From: Cordylochernes scorpioides
Taxonomy: Eukaryota > Arthropoda > Arachnida > Pseudoscorpiones > Chernetidae
Assembly: GCA_030710605.1 (NCBI GenBank)
Contig: CP092870.1
Coordinates: forward strand, 12,171,408-12,235,407
Length of the DNA stretch: 64,000 nucleotides
Reading direction: 5' to 3'
The notes under the pieces are model-generated. The model was not told the origin of the DNA, made no database searches, and saw only the letters and a program-made list of their open reading frames with translations. The translations under genes were made by a program, and so were the position numbers. Of this stretch, positions 10,394-20,448 are shown in pieces. How positions within the stretch are numbered: the stretch's first letter is position 1; every line of letters starts with the position of its first letter.

Positions 10394-10889
10394 AGAGTAG
10401 AACCTCCCTGTAAAGGACACCTAATTGCAGAGCCAAAGTGTCCTTTAGAGAGAGGTGTCCTCTTACCGGAGAGCTACTAAATAGTAAAAAAGGTAATTTT
10501 GCAATTTTCTTTTTCTTATCCCTAGTACACATGGTATAGGTCATGATAATCATGGTGGGTAGTTAGCGGCTGCTTTTACTGTAAGCGCACCACATGTCTA
10601 CACATGTGAAAAGCAGTTCGACTTTGCACTTACAAATGTGCCAGAGCCCCATTTGGTTACTTGCACTTGCTGGTGGGGTTGGACTTTTGCAAGAATCGGG
10701 GGCCATTAAGCTTTTTTTTTTTTTTAAACAGAAAAGAGTTGCCAATGCGGGAATCGAACCCCGGTCGTAGTGGTCGAAAACCAAACGGTTTAACCAGCCT
10801 TCCACCGACCCCCTAATTTTGCAAATGAAAACTGTCTTTTGTAGAGAGGTGTCCTCTAGCATGAGTGTCCTCCCATGGAGGTTCTGCTG
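10394..10889. repeat. pogo/Tigger-type MITE M2 (interrupted by a SINE)
   Basis: The element has terminal inverted repeats of the type CAGTAGAACCTCCCTGTAAA and ends at a TA. Related copies lie at 20449, 25434, 26258, 36870 and 41986, each about 170-175 bp and TA-flanked, which is typical of pogo/Tigger elements. This copy is expanded because a SINE inserted in it at 10505-10813. Confidence 0.85.
10505..10813 (-). mobile_element. tRNA-headed SINE, family S, copy 2 (nested)
   Basis: This minus-strand copy has the poly-A tail at 10505-10518 (read as T on plus), the tRNA-like head at 10742-10813 and a B-box match gggttcgattcccgc. It is flanked by an 11-bp duplication, taattttgcaa, at 10494-10504 and 10814-10824, inside the M2 MITE. 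The duplication fixes both ends and shows the SINE is younger than the MITE. Confidence 0.9.
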
Positions 10890-11299
10890 TACTCTTAATC
10901 CCACACATAAAAGAGAACAAAATGATATCATTAGAAACACCTTTTTTAGGTGTGTGTGTTTTGTTTTAAAGAATAAATAGGTACAAGTTAGAGAGAATGG
11001 TAACTTATATGCCTTGTTGCTGTAGAGGGTATGCAGCATATCCGTGAAGCCACAATACAGCCACAAATACTATTAAACACAGCATATTTTAACATGATGT
11101 ATTAGTGTATACCAACTGTTATAATATATTTAAACTATACATTGACGCCCATGTTTCTTTTTAAAATGAAATTCAATATAAATATTGCAGTTAAGAGAGC
11201 AGCACCACAGAGAAGAAAGGATTGTGCCTTTGATGAATGACCTGCACAGTCAAACACATGGAAAAACCAATTTTTATTTTGACAGCAATTAAGTTGAGG

Positions 11300-11390
11300 G
11301 ATACAAGAAAATAAGACTTAATCCATGGATTAGGTCTTATTTCCTTGTAGCTATGATCTATAATCCAAATTGTGCTTTATCATAAGTTGA
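11300..11390 (+). repeat. Fragment of palindromic family P
   Basis: The segment ggattaggtcttattt and the terminal phrase aatccaaattgtgctttatc match one arm of the palindromic family described at 25712. The rest of that arm is missing. Confidence 0.6.
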
Positions 11391-11411
11391 GAGAGAGAGG
11401 GTTATAAAGTA

Positions 11412-11481
11412 CAGTTAAACCTGTCTATAGCACCCCCTCTTGGGACTCACCAAAATAGGGTGCTAGAGAGAGGTTTAACTG
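11412..11481. repeat. pogo/Tigger-type MITE M1, internally deleted
   Basis: The copy has both ends of family M1 (CAGTTAAACCTGTCTATAG at one end, GGTTTAACTG at the other) but only about 70 bp instead of 160-177. The left TA is present, the right one is mutated to TG. Confidence 0.75.
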
Positions 11482-11740
11482 TGTGAAAAAATAGTACAAA
11501 TGTGATATTACACTGGGATAAGGTTCATAAATTATTAAAAAGGCATCTCTTTATCATGTAACTGAAAGTTGCTGATGGCTTGAGCCATCTATCAGCATAA
11601 ATATCAACTATTCTCGTTGATTTCTAATTATTCTCGAATTGGCCAATTACCATTCTTGATTAATTAAGAAAAGCTAACCACGTACACGTTTCGGGCTGCT
11701 GGCCCATGTCAGTGTGGTGCAAGCTGTGGCTTAACTGCAT
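11482..11740 (-). repeat. Fold-back/PLE-like repeat, diverged copy
   Basis: The sequence is a diverged copy of the arm found at 53626-53880: aatagtacaaatgtgatatt, ctgaaagttgctgatggctt, aatatcaactattctcgttg and cacgtttcgggctgctggcc occur in the same order. In the hammerhead region the conserved CUGAUGA is mutated (reads CUGACAU on the minus strand) while stem II and GAAAC are kept. A further fragment lies at 11985-12075. Confidence 0.7.
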
Positions 11741-12668
11741 TCTTGAATTATTTATTTTTTCAATATATTCTCTCATACATTTAATGTGATGATGTTTGGT
11801 TTCCTAACTGCTGTAACAGAATAGATATTTGGATACTCTTAGTTAGAAACCATGATGTTTACTCAACTTCAATTACTACTTGTATATGTTCAATAAATAA
11901 TACTACGTATTAAACTACTCATTGTTTCTATCAACTCACAACACCATTTTTGAACCTTAAAAAGTTTGTAGAAAAAAACAGTAAAAATTTGAAATAGTAC
12001 TGGGATAAGGTGGATAAATTAATAAAAAAGCATCTCCTTATCATGTAACTGAAAGTTACTGATGGCTTATGCCTTTTTCTTAACTTGAAAAGTTTGTCTG
12101 GAATAGAAAAAGCCGTACACTATCGGACTTAAATATCCTTTTAATGAGGTTTGATTGGAAATTTTCCAAGTTTTAAATGTACTGTAGGTACACTCTTGAA
12201 CAACTATAATGGCTCAGCATTCTCTATTGACATCATTCACTTATGTGTATGCCTGTTGATGTGATTAATACGTTTTATGAATCTGGGAATGATTCTTTTA
12301 TAAGGTTCTCCCAAAAGTAAGTAAACACTTGCAAAAATTTGAAATACCAATATTATTCTCCATAATATTATTCGCCGTTATGTATAATGCCTTTGTATTT
12401 GTATATAGTAATTGTATTATTATTCACCGTAATAGTAATAGTAGTAATTGTATTATTATTATTATTATTCACAGATTTAACTATTTTGTAAATATATTTA
12501 TAATCACCTTTCTAACCTGAAAGGATTAGGTTCCTAATATATCTTATTGTTTCTCTTTTTTATTTATTTTTTCTTATATAAAATGTTTATAACTGTTTCT
12601 GTTTAAAAATGTAAATTGATGCAATTATCCCTAGCTGGGATATCACATTTTGTGTGTTGAAATAAAAT
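11741..12668. other. AT-rich intronic sequence with fragments
   Basis: Besides the 11985-12075 fragment of the fold-back repeat and a short ATT-type microsatellite at about 12418-12470, nothing is recognisable. It lies in the intron between exons 9861-9921 and 13047-13130. Confidence 0.5.
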
Positions 12669-12970
12669 CTTCTTATCTCTACTCAATCATATTAGGGTGT
12701 CAATTTTGTAAAGCTTGAGACTTTTGATGGTGTTTGGGTGAAGTAGAATGCGTCTGCCCTTGTCATTAAGACTGGGAGCACTACTCAGTGGCAGGCTGAC
12801 TTAGCTCCAAAAGAAATGGCTGCCTCAGACATGAGGAACAGACGCCATGTGCAGCCGCTCCTAACATGGAGTACAAACACTGCTCATCCTGTATCCCTGG
12901 ATTAGGAGCCCTTACAGGGTACTATCAACCGGGCCAGCTGAGCCCAGGTTTTTCAGTGAGTTTGTTGATA
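12669..12970 (-). mobile_element. Non-autonomous LINE-derived repeat, family D, copy 1
   Basis: The family reads, in LINE orientation, a 5' part resembling the 5' region of the I-type LINE at 49345 (ccagggatac, tccatgttaggag, gtctgttcctcatg) and a 3' end attgagtggagataagaaag followed by GAA-type tails, like the LINE's own ggataagaaac(aac)n end. It has no ORF of note. Copies also lie at 16262, 19406, 27264, 28565, 30296, 33200, 33909, with fragments at 34853, 36385 and 42902. Confidence 0.75.
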
Positions 12971-13046
12971 GTCTTCATGTATGATTAGAGCTACTGTGCT
13001 AGCTGCAATTCTTTTGTTCTTTTTATGTTTGGCTATATAAAATTAC

Positions 13047-13130
13047 CTTATTTTCTTGGATGAGATGAAGGATGGTGGAGTTAAGCTGTTTATTGGTCTT
13101 CTGGGCAGTGGTGAGTCTCAGCATCACCTC
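13047..13130 (-). CDS. Coiled-coil protein, 28-codon coiled-coil exon
   Basis: Acceptor CTGCAG and donor AAG|GTAATT bracket exactly 28 codons in phase 0 (EVMLRLTTAQKTNKQLN, then STILHLIQENK), a leucine/isoleucine heptad pattern. An alternative upstream acceptor (CTAAG at 13148) would give the wrong phase after the glutamate-rich exon and is rejected. Confidence 0.75.
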
Positions 13131-13499
13131 CTGCAGTCCACCAATGTCTTAGGTTAGATGACATGAATTTATTATATCTCTAAGTAATACATACGGAAGA
13201 AGGAGCAATTCTGCTATGGAGACATCAACTATTGAGAGAATACAGTACTTATATTTATTTGTATAAAAACACATTTTGGAAGTTTGTAATATGATTTATT
13301 ATCCACCACAACCTTTATTTATTGCTGACATTTTGGTTAGCCGCTCCCACCCTTTTGAAAGAAAACTAAGCCTATCATGTTTACTTTTCCCAATTTAGGA
13401 AGATATTTTTAAAATGTGTGGCGTGCAACGCATCTCTATTGTAAATACTTGGCATTCTTAGCATGTAATTTCTTTACCAAGTTGACCTGTGAAATATTT

Positions 13500-14165
13500 C
13501 CTTTGATTATTGTGAAATCACTCCATTGTTGATACTGCCGAATCCCTCCATTGTTGATACTGCCAAATCCCTCCATTGTTGATCCTGTTAAATCCCTCCA
13601 TTGTTGATCCTGTTAAATCCCTCCATTGTTGATCCTGTTATATCCTCCATTGTTGATCCTGTCAAATCACTCCATTGTTGATCCTGTCAAATCACTCCAT
13701 TGTTGATTCTGTCAAATCCCACCATTGTTGATCCTCTCAATCAATTCAATGTTGATCCTGTCACATTCCGCCATTGTTGATCCTGTCAAATCTCGCCTTT
13801 GTTTACTGTCACATTTCTACATTGTTGATCCTGTCACATTCTGCCATTGTTGATCCTGTCAAATCTCTCCTTTGTTTACTGTCACATTTCTCCATTGTAG
13901 ATCCTGTCACATTCTGCCATTGTTGATCCTGTCAAATCACTCCTTTGTTTACTGTCACATTTCTACATTGTTGATCCTGTCACATTCTGCCATTGTTGAT
14001 CCTGTCAAATCACTCCTTTGCTTACTGTCACATTTCTCCATTGTTGATCCTGTCACATTCTGCCATTGTTGATCCTGTCAAATCTCTCCTTTGTTTACTG
14101 TCACATTTCTCCATTGTTGATCCTGTCACATTACGCCATTGTTGATCCTGTCAAATATCTCCATT
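13500..14165. repeat. Second minisatellite, about 27-bp unit with longer period
   Basis: The unit is a variant of ccattgttgatcctgtcaaa repeated about 25 times. From about 13790 the copies group into a roughly 75-bp higher-order unit in which a variant with cctttgtttactgtcac recurs. The array ends 65 bp downstream of the donor of exon 14230-14864, so it lies in the same gene as the 20-bp satellite. Confidence 0.85.
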
Positions 14166-14205
14166 GTTAGATTTGGTCTTATTACCTTGTGTTTAGATCT
14201 ACCTA
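14166..14205 (+). repeat. Fragment of palindromic family P
   Basis: The phrase atttggtcttattaccttgt marks the end of a P-family arm. It separates the minisatellite from the exon at 14230. Confidence 0.5.
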
Positions 14206-14229
14206 TTGTAATCAATCAACTGTACTCAC

Positions 14230-14864
14230 CTCGTATTCCTGCAACAGCTTCTCTTTCTCTGGAGAAATGGTGACGGTGATTTCTCTCTCTGTCTCCTCCT
14301 CCTGCAGCATGGGCTCCTCCTCCTCCACCGGCTCTCTGATGGTCACCCTCTTCTCCTCCTTGGCTTCCTCCAGGCTGACTTCTTCTGCTTCCTCCTCTTC
14401 TCTTTCTTCTTCCTCTTCCTCTGGTGGCAGCTCGGGGATCACCACGGTCTCTGAGATCCTCGTCAGTCGCCCATCCTTCTCTTCCTCCAAAGATTCCTCC
14501 TTCTCCTCCTCAATGCTGCTGGCCACGTACTCCTCTTCCATTTCTTCTGACTCTGCAAGTCTTTCTTCCTGTGTTTCTGGAGGCTGGGGTTCTGGAATCT
14601 CCTCTTCCTCCTCCTCTTCTTCTATTTCCTCTTCCTCTAGACTTTCTTCTTCGACTTCCTCGACTTCCTTCACCTCCACCTTCCCCTCTTCCACAACTTC
14701 TGAAGGTCTCCCCAGGAAGTATTCCTGGAGCTCTGCCCCGTAGTCATCACCAATCATCTCCTGGAACAACCGGTCAGTGGAGGCGGTGGCCTCGAGCTCC
14801 ATGGCCCGGCCTGCCAGCACCTCGATGTTCTCTGGCTTGGAGAGGTCCACATTCCGGCAGCTAT
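14230..14864 (-). CDS. Coiled-coil protein, large glutamate-rich exon
   Basis: This 635-nt exon contributes 211 codons after two bases that complete the previous codon. Acceptor is TGTAG, donor is GAG|GTGAGT. The first about 60 residues are mixed (AGRAMELEATASTDRLFQ, then EMIGDDYGAELQEYFL); about 130 residues follow in which Glu dominates, including runs of five to seven Glu, and the end (SPEKEKLLQEYE) runs into the coiled coil of the next exon. The plus-strand reading of the same DNA is a Ser-rich artefact. The exon is far more GC-rich than the flanking intron, as expected for coding sequence. Confidence 0.8.
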
Positions 14865-15010
14865 CTACACATGGGGCATTTCATTCATATGGCACATATC
14901 ATAGGGAAATGTTATTTTCATATAAAATAGATACTGTGGTGAGACCATTTCTATAATCATGAAATAAGATTATAAATAGTAGTAGCAATGCATTTCTTTA
15001 TTAATAATAA

Positions 15011-16256
15011 TACAGTAGAACTCCTCAAATTCGGAAAGCTTGGGGCGCAAGGTTTTCCGAATTTGAGGATTTTCCGAATTTGAGAGAGTTAGATTTGTGA
15101 ATATTTATGTGGCATAAATAGGCATTTAGATGACTGAGACAAAGATTTTGAAGCATATGAACAATTTTAGGTTGAATATTATATGTAAATTACATAATTT
15201 TAATTACGATTTTTAATCAAATGTTCCTTGACTTTTATGAGTTTTGAGCATGAAACCGATGAAAAATAGTAAAATATTTTATTATGTATGTAATGCAATT
15301 GATGGCAAAGTAAGTTATGGCTTGGCAAAGAAGTTGCTGATTGTTGTCTGTTTCTTTGGCTTGTTTAACAAAGCTTCTTCTTCTCTCATAAGCATAGTTC
15401 GAAGACTATTGATGGTGTTGTAGCTTGCAAGCATTTCTGGTTCAGTGCGCTTTTCCAAATATTTTAATAAAACATCCAAACTTTTCAACGTTTCGCATCT
15501 GGGAACATCCGGCTCCAAACTTTCGTACCAGATGTTAACTGCTTTATCAACAATTTCGTATAACGGATTTTTTACTTGAGAAAACTTTTTGACATCTTTT
15601 TCGGTAGAATCAACAAACTTTGTAAGTTTAAGCTCAGACTTTTTTATATCATAAACAGTTGTCTTAGAAATTTTATACTTTTGCATTATCGTTGTATAGC
15701 TTAACCCTTTTTTAATGTCACTAAGAACATCTAACTTTTCACCAAGCTTAAGAATTCGGTACTTGCCTCGTTTTTGCCGCTCCTCTTTGGATGCCATTTT
15801 GTTGAAGAACAAACTTGTAAATGCAAAAAATTGAGAGTTGAATAAAAGAATTTGAAACTTACAATGTCTGAAAATGTTTGATAATTTGAACTTTAGGTGA
15901 ATCAACTTTGCAATAAAAAATGTGTGAATGGCTTATGACGTAATAATGCTGCCTTCTTATTGGACAATATCCTAAACTAAGCACAAAGGTCAAATGAAAC
16001 TGTTGATTTATTTAAGCTTTTAAAAAAGGGGATAAACCCCTAATTAGCGATTATAAATAATTGGTAAAAGTAAATTAATTAAACACTTAAAAGCAAAGCA
16101 AAATGAAAAGTAAATAAAATAAAATAATGTTGAAATATCAACAAAATAAATGCATGTGAAAATTGATTTTTTGTATGTAAAAAAAGCATTACAATACTTT
16201 CCGAATTTGGGAGTTTCCGAATTTCAGAATTTCCGAATTTGAGGAGTTCTACTGTA
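15011..16256 (-). mobile_element. Tigger/pogo element with internal deletion
   Basis: The element is flanked by TA at both ends and has inverted repeats CAGTAGAACTCCTCAAATTC with internal subrepeats of ttttccgaatttgag. It is 1.24 kb long, about half of an autonomous Tigger, and codes on the minus strand for a shortened transposase-like protein (15315-15797). It lies upstream of the glutamate-rich exon, in the intron before 14864. Confidence 0.85.
15315..15797 (-). CDS. Truncated Tigger-type protein: CENP-B HTH without DDE core
   Basis: From the ATG at 15797 the frame gives 160 residues. Residues 1-60 form a psq/CENP-B type helix-turn-helix (LGEKLDVLSDIKKGLSYTTI, then YKISKTTVYDIKK). The C-terminal part ends with TISNFFAKP, the usual tail of Tigger transposases. 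The catalytic DDE segment of about 200-300 residues is missing, yet the frame is uninterrupted. The product could bind element ends but not cut DNA. The frame also extends upstream of this Met by 36 codons; the Met matching family N-termini was chosen. It may be a plain deletion derivative or a self-repressor. Confidence 0.75.
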   Translation of the reverse strand: MASKEERQKRGKYRILKLGEKLDVLSDIKKGLSYTTIMQKYKISKTTVYDIKKSELKLTKFVDSTEKDVKKFSQVKNPLYEIVDKAVNIWYESLEPDVPRCETLKSLDVLLKYLEKRTEPEMLASYNTINSLRTMLMREEEALLNKPKKQTTISNFFAKP

Positions 16257-16261
16257 TAGTC

Positions 16262-16595
16262 TCTTCTTCTTTTTTCTTATCTCCACTCAATCATATTAAT
16301 ATTTCAAGTTTGACAACCATCATGACTGGGTGAAGTAGAATGTGTCTGCCTTTGTCATTGAGGCTGGGAGCACCACTCAGTGGCAGGCCGACTTAGCTCC
16401 AAAAGAAATGGCCGCTTCTGACATGAGGAACAGACGCCATGTGTGTTCATGGAGTACAAACGCTGCTCATCCTGTATCCTCAGATTAGAAGCCCTTACAG
16501 GGTACTATGAGCCCTGGTTTTTTACTGAGCTTGTTACTGCTCCCCATCCTCCTTTTTCATTCGGGCTTGGGACCGGCAAAGGCGGAGTTAGAATA
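16262..16595 (-). mobile_element. Family D repeat, copy 2
   Basis: The plus strand begins with cttatctccactcaatcata, the complement of the family 3' end, and runs to cgggcttgggaccggcaaag. The copy adjoins the Tigger element end at 16256. Confidence 0.75.
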
Positions 16596-16602
16596 ATATA
16601 GT

Positions 16603-16827
16603 GATAAAGCACAATTTGGATTATAGATTATAGATACAAGAAAATAAGACCTAATTCAAATAATCTAATAGTGTGTGAGGTTTCAGTAACAGCATTGTTA
16701 CCATCATCAGACAAAAGAATAAATGCCATTTGTCTGATTATGGTAACAATGCTGTTACCGAAACGTCACACACTATTTATTTATTTGGATTTGTTCTTAT
16801 TACCTTGTGTTTATAATCTACTCCTGG
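16603..16827. repeat. Palindromic family P, copy
   Basis: Two arms of about 90 bp face each other around 16720. Each arm holds a GGTAACA..TGTTACC stem flanked by CTGATNA and GAAAC, the hammerhead-like core described at 25712. Confidence 0.8.
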
Positions 16828-17250
16828 GCAACGCCCGTGTTTTACCCGATTTAATGTTTTTATTCAAATACTATTTGTTACAATTATAAATTGGCGCCTT
16901 AAATAAATGCATATATTAGTTAATACCTATAGCCTATGTGCTTTATCTGTCTATGTACTGTTGGCTTCCGTAGGCGTCTCATACTGGGAAAAAGAAAGAG
17001 AGGATTCCATTTATTTATCAACTAATATATGCATTTATTTAAGGAGCGACCCGCTCCAACACAATAGTTACATAAATGATAAAGCGAGTGGGGGAGGCAT
17101 GATGGGGGGGGGGGGCAAAGGTGGCGTGATCGTAGCCAACCAATAGGAGGGCGCCATTCCAAAAAAAAAGCAAACGGTGACAGAGATGAAGAATGACGCT
17201 CGTAACTGTATTATATATAATCCAAATTGTGTCTTATCAAACACATGAAT
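16828..17250. repeat. Fragments of the 'gggcaacgcccg' repeat and family P end
   Basis: The phrase gggcaacgcccgtgttttac followed by acaattataaattggcgcc matches the repeat at 48085, 48210 and 48640. A G-rich, GC-rich patch lies at 17080-17130. Near 17215 the aatccaaattgtgtcttatc phrase of family P returns, suggesting the block 16828-17214 inserted into the P element. Confidence 0.6.
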
Positions 17251-17394
17251 ACTATTTATATTCCTATTTCATACTTTATAGCAATTTTATATTCTAATTC
17301 CTATAATCACTAGGTCTAAAATACCCTGAGGTATCAGCAAGGAACTCAGTGACCAGCAATCTCACCAGAACACCACTTTATTGAATACCATCTA

Positions 17395-17557
17395 CAGTTA
17401 AACCTGTCTATAGCGCCCCCTCTTGGGACTCACCAAAATAGGGTGCTATAGACAGGTCACTTTTAATGTAAATCTTGCATCATACTACGTATTTAAAATC
17501 GAGCGCTATAGAGAGTAAGGCGCTATTTAGAGGGGGCGCTATAGACAGGTTTAACTG
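17395..17557. repeat. MITE M1, full-length copy
   Basis: TA-flanked, with terminal inverted repeats CAGTTAAACCTGTCTATAGC and internal ends tagagggggcgctatagaca. It lies in the intergenic/intronic interval before exon 20217. Confidence 0.9.
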
Positions 17558-17900
17558 TACTTATATAGTGCCAACAGTTGAAGGTATAACAATCCTTAAT
17601 ATGAAGACCATGTTTTTGTGGTAAAGATCAAAATTGACAAAGTGAAAAAGTTTTAAAAGAGTCAACTATTTCTAGATTTACACAAAACTGGATAGCTCAT
17701 GAGTTCCTAAAGTTTACAGACAACATGTGCTAAAGGCAAAAACAGCATCATATTAATAATTGTATCCAATCCACAAAACACGTTTGGGAAAATACAGGAC
17801 TTCTGTAATATCATCAGCTTATGGTGTTGTTAGATATCCCTCAAAATTTTTCAAAATTTAGAAATATTCTTTTAGCATTACTTTTTAAATTTATGTAAAT
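17558..17900. other. No recognised feature
   Basis: AT-rich sequence without coding exons or family repeats that I can identify. Confidence 0.4.
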
Positions 17901-17904
17901 CATA

Positions 17905-18155
17905 AGGCACAATTTGGATTATAGATTATAAACATAAGGTAATAAGACCAAGTCCCTACTACTATTTATTTATTTGGATTTTTGTAAGTGCAAAGTCGAA
18001 CGGCTTTTCACATGTGTAGACATGTGGTGCGCTTACAGTAAAAAGCAGTCGCTAACTACCCACCATGATTATCATGGCTTGTACCACATGTACTAGGGAT
18101 AAGCAAAAAAAAAAAATTATTTGGATTAGGTCTTATTACCTTGTGTTTAAATTTA
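17905..18155. repeat. Family P arm interrupted by a SINE fragment
   Basis: The end phrase ggcacaatttggattataga starts at about 17905 and the arm resumes at 18118 with atttggattaggtcttatta. Between them, 17974-18117 is the 3' half of a family S SINE on the plus strand with an A-rich tail. The SINE is 5'-truncated. Confidence 0.75.
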
Positions 18156-18559
18156 TGTAATTAAAACCTACAGCTCTTATAGTGCAATGATTAAAAATTG
18201 AATAAGGGAGAGTATGGCTCATTAGTGTTGAACCCTCCCAGCGGTTTTGCTATTTTAATCTCCAGGATGCTTTACTATTGTAGTGGACTGTGTTTCTTAT
18301 ATATGCTGCATTTGCTATTGAGTACAGTAAATTGGCGTTTTGAAGGAACTATGGAATTTGTTTCTCTTGAACTGTAGAGAGAAATGTATAACAAAATTAA
18401 AGATTTGATGCATCAAGCAATGCTCCTCCGCAAAATCAAAAAATGAGCTTGAAAGGCAACATTTATATCTCCATAAGTCAACAATTAAATTTATTGAAAC
18501 AGTGTTTTGTGGCCAAACATCCACCCCACTTATGTTTTAGATAGCAGAGCACCATCTAG

Positions 18560-19390
18560 TGGAAAAAAAAAATCAACTAAATGTTGATTTAGGCATGTTC
18601 CATAATATTTGGCCAACCCCTTTTTTTTAATAACTCAAGAAGGGCCAACCATGAACACATTTTGAGCTGTTGGTCCGTGTGTGGTGCATGTTGTATCTCA
18701 ACAACTAAAAATTTGATTCAAGAGGTTTCCTGAGAAAAATGAATTGGGTAGCTAGGCCAAATTTGCCTAATTATACTGAACATGTGAAAAACTTTTTTTA
18801 AAAAAAAAGGTCAGGTGTTGATATATAAAAATAGGCATATCTTGACCACTCACATGGGTTGGCCAAATATCATGGAACAAGTCTAAATCAGCATTTAGTT
18901 GATTTCTTGTTTCATTAGATGGCACTCTACCATTTAAAAAGAACTTGTGGTTGATCAGGATATACTTTTTTTATTTTTCATATACAGTTAAACCTGTCTA
19001 TAGTGCCACCTCTTGGGACTCACCAAAATAGGGTGCTATAGTGAGGGGATGCTATAGACAGGTCATTTTAAATGTAAATCGCATCGTACTACGTATTTAA
19101 AATCTGGCGCTATAGAGAGGAAGGCGCTATAGACAGGTTTAACTGTATATAACGGACCATTTTTCTATTTTTTGTCTTATCTTTTTGACAGGTTCAGGGT
19201 ATTTATGCAAATATGGCCTTAAATACCCATTTTTGATTTCTCAAGAAGCCTTTTGGACGAATATTTGGTCTTTGAGGTACAGTCTGCACCACACTGACAA
19301 GGATCAACAGCCTGAAATGCATTTGCACTTCTTGATTTGACAATAAAATGGGTTGGCCAAATATTATGAAATGTTTATTACTGCAAGGTA
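18560..19390. repeat. Fold-back/PLE-like repeat, old copy, split by MITE M1
   Basis: The segments caagaagggccaaccatgaa, ggtcaggtgttgatatataa and gcaccacactgacaaggatc are diverged relatives of the repeat at 48985-49310 and 53626-54215. A complete MITE M1 at 18985-19145 with TA ends sits inside it. The hammerhead-like core is decayed on both sides (CUGACAAGG..CCUGAAAU). Confidence 0.6.
18985..19145. repeat. MITE M1, full-length copy
   Basis: TA-flanked element with TIRs CAGTTAAACCTGTCTATAG. It inserted into the older fold-back repeat around it. Confidence 0.9.
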
Positions 19391-19405
19391 CACCTTTATC
19401 TGCTT

Positions 19406-19815
19406 CTTAAGTCTTCCTCTTCTTTCTTATCTCCACTCAATCATATTAGGGAATCAAGCTTGTAAAGCTTGAGATGGTGTCTGCTGGTAATACTGAGTAG
19501 AGCTCATCAAAGGAGATTTGACAACCATTATGATTGGGTGAAGTAGAATAGTCTGCTTTTTTCATTGAGACTGGGAGCACTACTCAGTAGTAGGCCGACT
19601 TAGCTCAAATATGAAATGGCCGCCTTTGACATGAGGAACAGACGCCATGTGCAGCCACTCCTAACATGGAGTACAAACGCTGCTCATCCTGTATCCCTGG
19701 ATTAGGAGCCCTAACAGGGTACTATCAGCCAGGCCAGCTTAGCCCAGGTCTTTTAGTGAGCTTGTTACTGCTCCCCCTCCTCCTTTTTCATCCGGGCTTG
19801 GAACCAGCAAAGGTG
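19406..19815 (-). mobile_element. Family D repeat, copy 3
   Basis: This is one of the longest copies and includes the segment gtagagctcatcaaaggaga, absent from shorter members. Plus-strand start is cttatctccactcaatcata; the end is gggcttggaaccagcaaagg. Confidence 0.75.
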
Positions 19816-19819
19816 GATG

Positions 19820-20216
19820 TATGTCCTTCCACCAGCCTAAAGTGGAGTTACACCATTAAAGAGCATCGAATAAAGTTTTGTTTTCCATATTTTTAAAGTT
19901 GATTTGAAACAGATATTGAATCCAAAATGCCTCCAAGTGTTGTTACTGAAGATAATTTACTGTTGAAGATATTTTTTTAAGTTCAGTATTTATCTGTTGT
20001 GCATGTGGGAGACATCTGGTATGTAGATGTATTATAGAATAACTTGAAGCACAACAGAGTACTTAAGCTTAATTTGGATTAAATTAAAGTTCTTTGAATA
20101 TTGAATTCAATCCCAAACCTATATTTGAAACCGTATTTATGTTACTAGAAGATGGAATGAGGGCTATATCAGAATGATGGACCCCAGCTTCCTAACCTAG
20201 AACTATCTGACCTTAC
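19820..20216. other. Intron sequence downstream of the start exon
   Basis: No repeat or exon recognised. Confidence 0.4.
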
Positions 20217-20244
20217 CTTGGGTGTTCTGGTCTTGGCTCTCCAT
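20217..20244 (-). CDS. Coiled-coil protein, exon with start codon (28 nt)
   Basis: The exon follows an AG at a CTGCAG-like acceptor context (gtgtgtgcag) and starts directly with ATG, reading MESQDQNTQ plus one base, then a strong donor GTAAGG. The single leftover G pairs with the two-base start (AT) of the next exon to give an Asp codon. The reading frame is also open upstream of the ATG, so this could be an internal exon whose Met is not the initiator; no upstream coding exon was found. Confidence 0.6.
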
Positions 20245-20448
20245 CTGCACACACTCTAACTTGAACAATTCCAAAATTTTCTATTTAAAGTCTTATAAGA
20301 AATAAAATCACTTAGCATTTTTTTTTTCTGGGAGGGGTCGCCACTGATGTGCCAAGTCATTTAAATATTTTTTCTTATGGCACTAAGGACAGAAGGAAGT
20401 TTGTTTCATTTTAAAAAGAGAAATTGGTGCTCCATGGTTCATTTATTA

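Larger units (their letters stand above)
2235..20244 (-). other. Five-exon gene for an acidic coiled-coil protein (unidentified)
   Basis: Five minus-strand exons (20217-20244, 14230-14864, 13047-13130, 9861-9921, 2274-2467) join with compatible phases at every junction and give 334 codons without a stop, starting at an ATG. The predicted protein has a short N-terminus, a segment reading DLSKPENIEVLAGRAMEL, a long glutamate-rich tract, then heptad-like helices (EVMLRLTTAQKTNKQLN, and EKLEKEQELAATVEQLQ) likely to form coiled coils. The layout (Glu-rich N-terminus followed by coiled coil) resembles cilia-associated CCDC proteins such as CCDC96/CFAP184, but I see no diagnostic motif and do not assign it. 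The protein probably continues beyond 2274 or ends at the in-frame stop at 2235. Its start lies 3.6 kb from the HSD17B12-like gene, head to head. Confidence 0.75.

Noticed and set aside
13047-13147. Longer version of the coiled-coil exon using the CTAAG acceptor
   Set aside because: It would put the exon out of phase with the donor of 14230-14864; the CTGCAG acceptor at 13131 fits.
14189-14743. Serine-rich plus-strand frame of 184 codons
   Set aside because: It is the complement of the Glu-rich exon (GAG/GAA codons read as CTC/TTC/TCC), which has splice sites and phase support.
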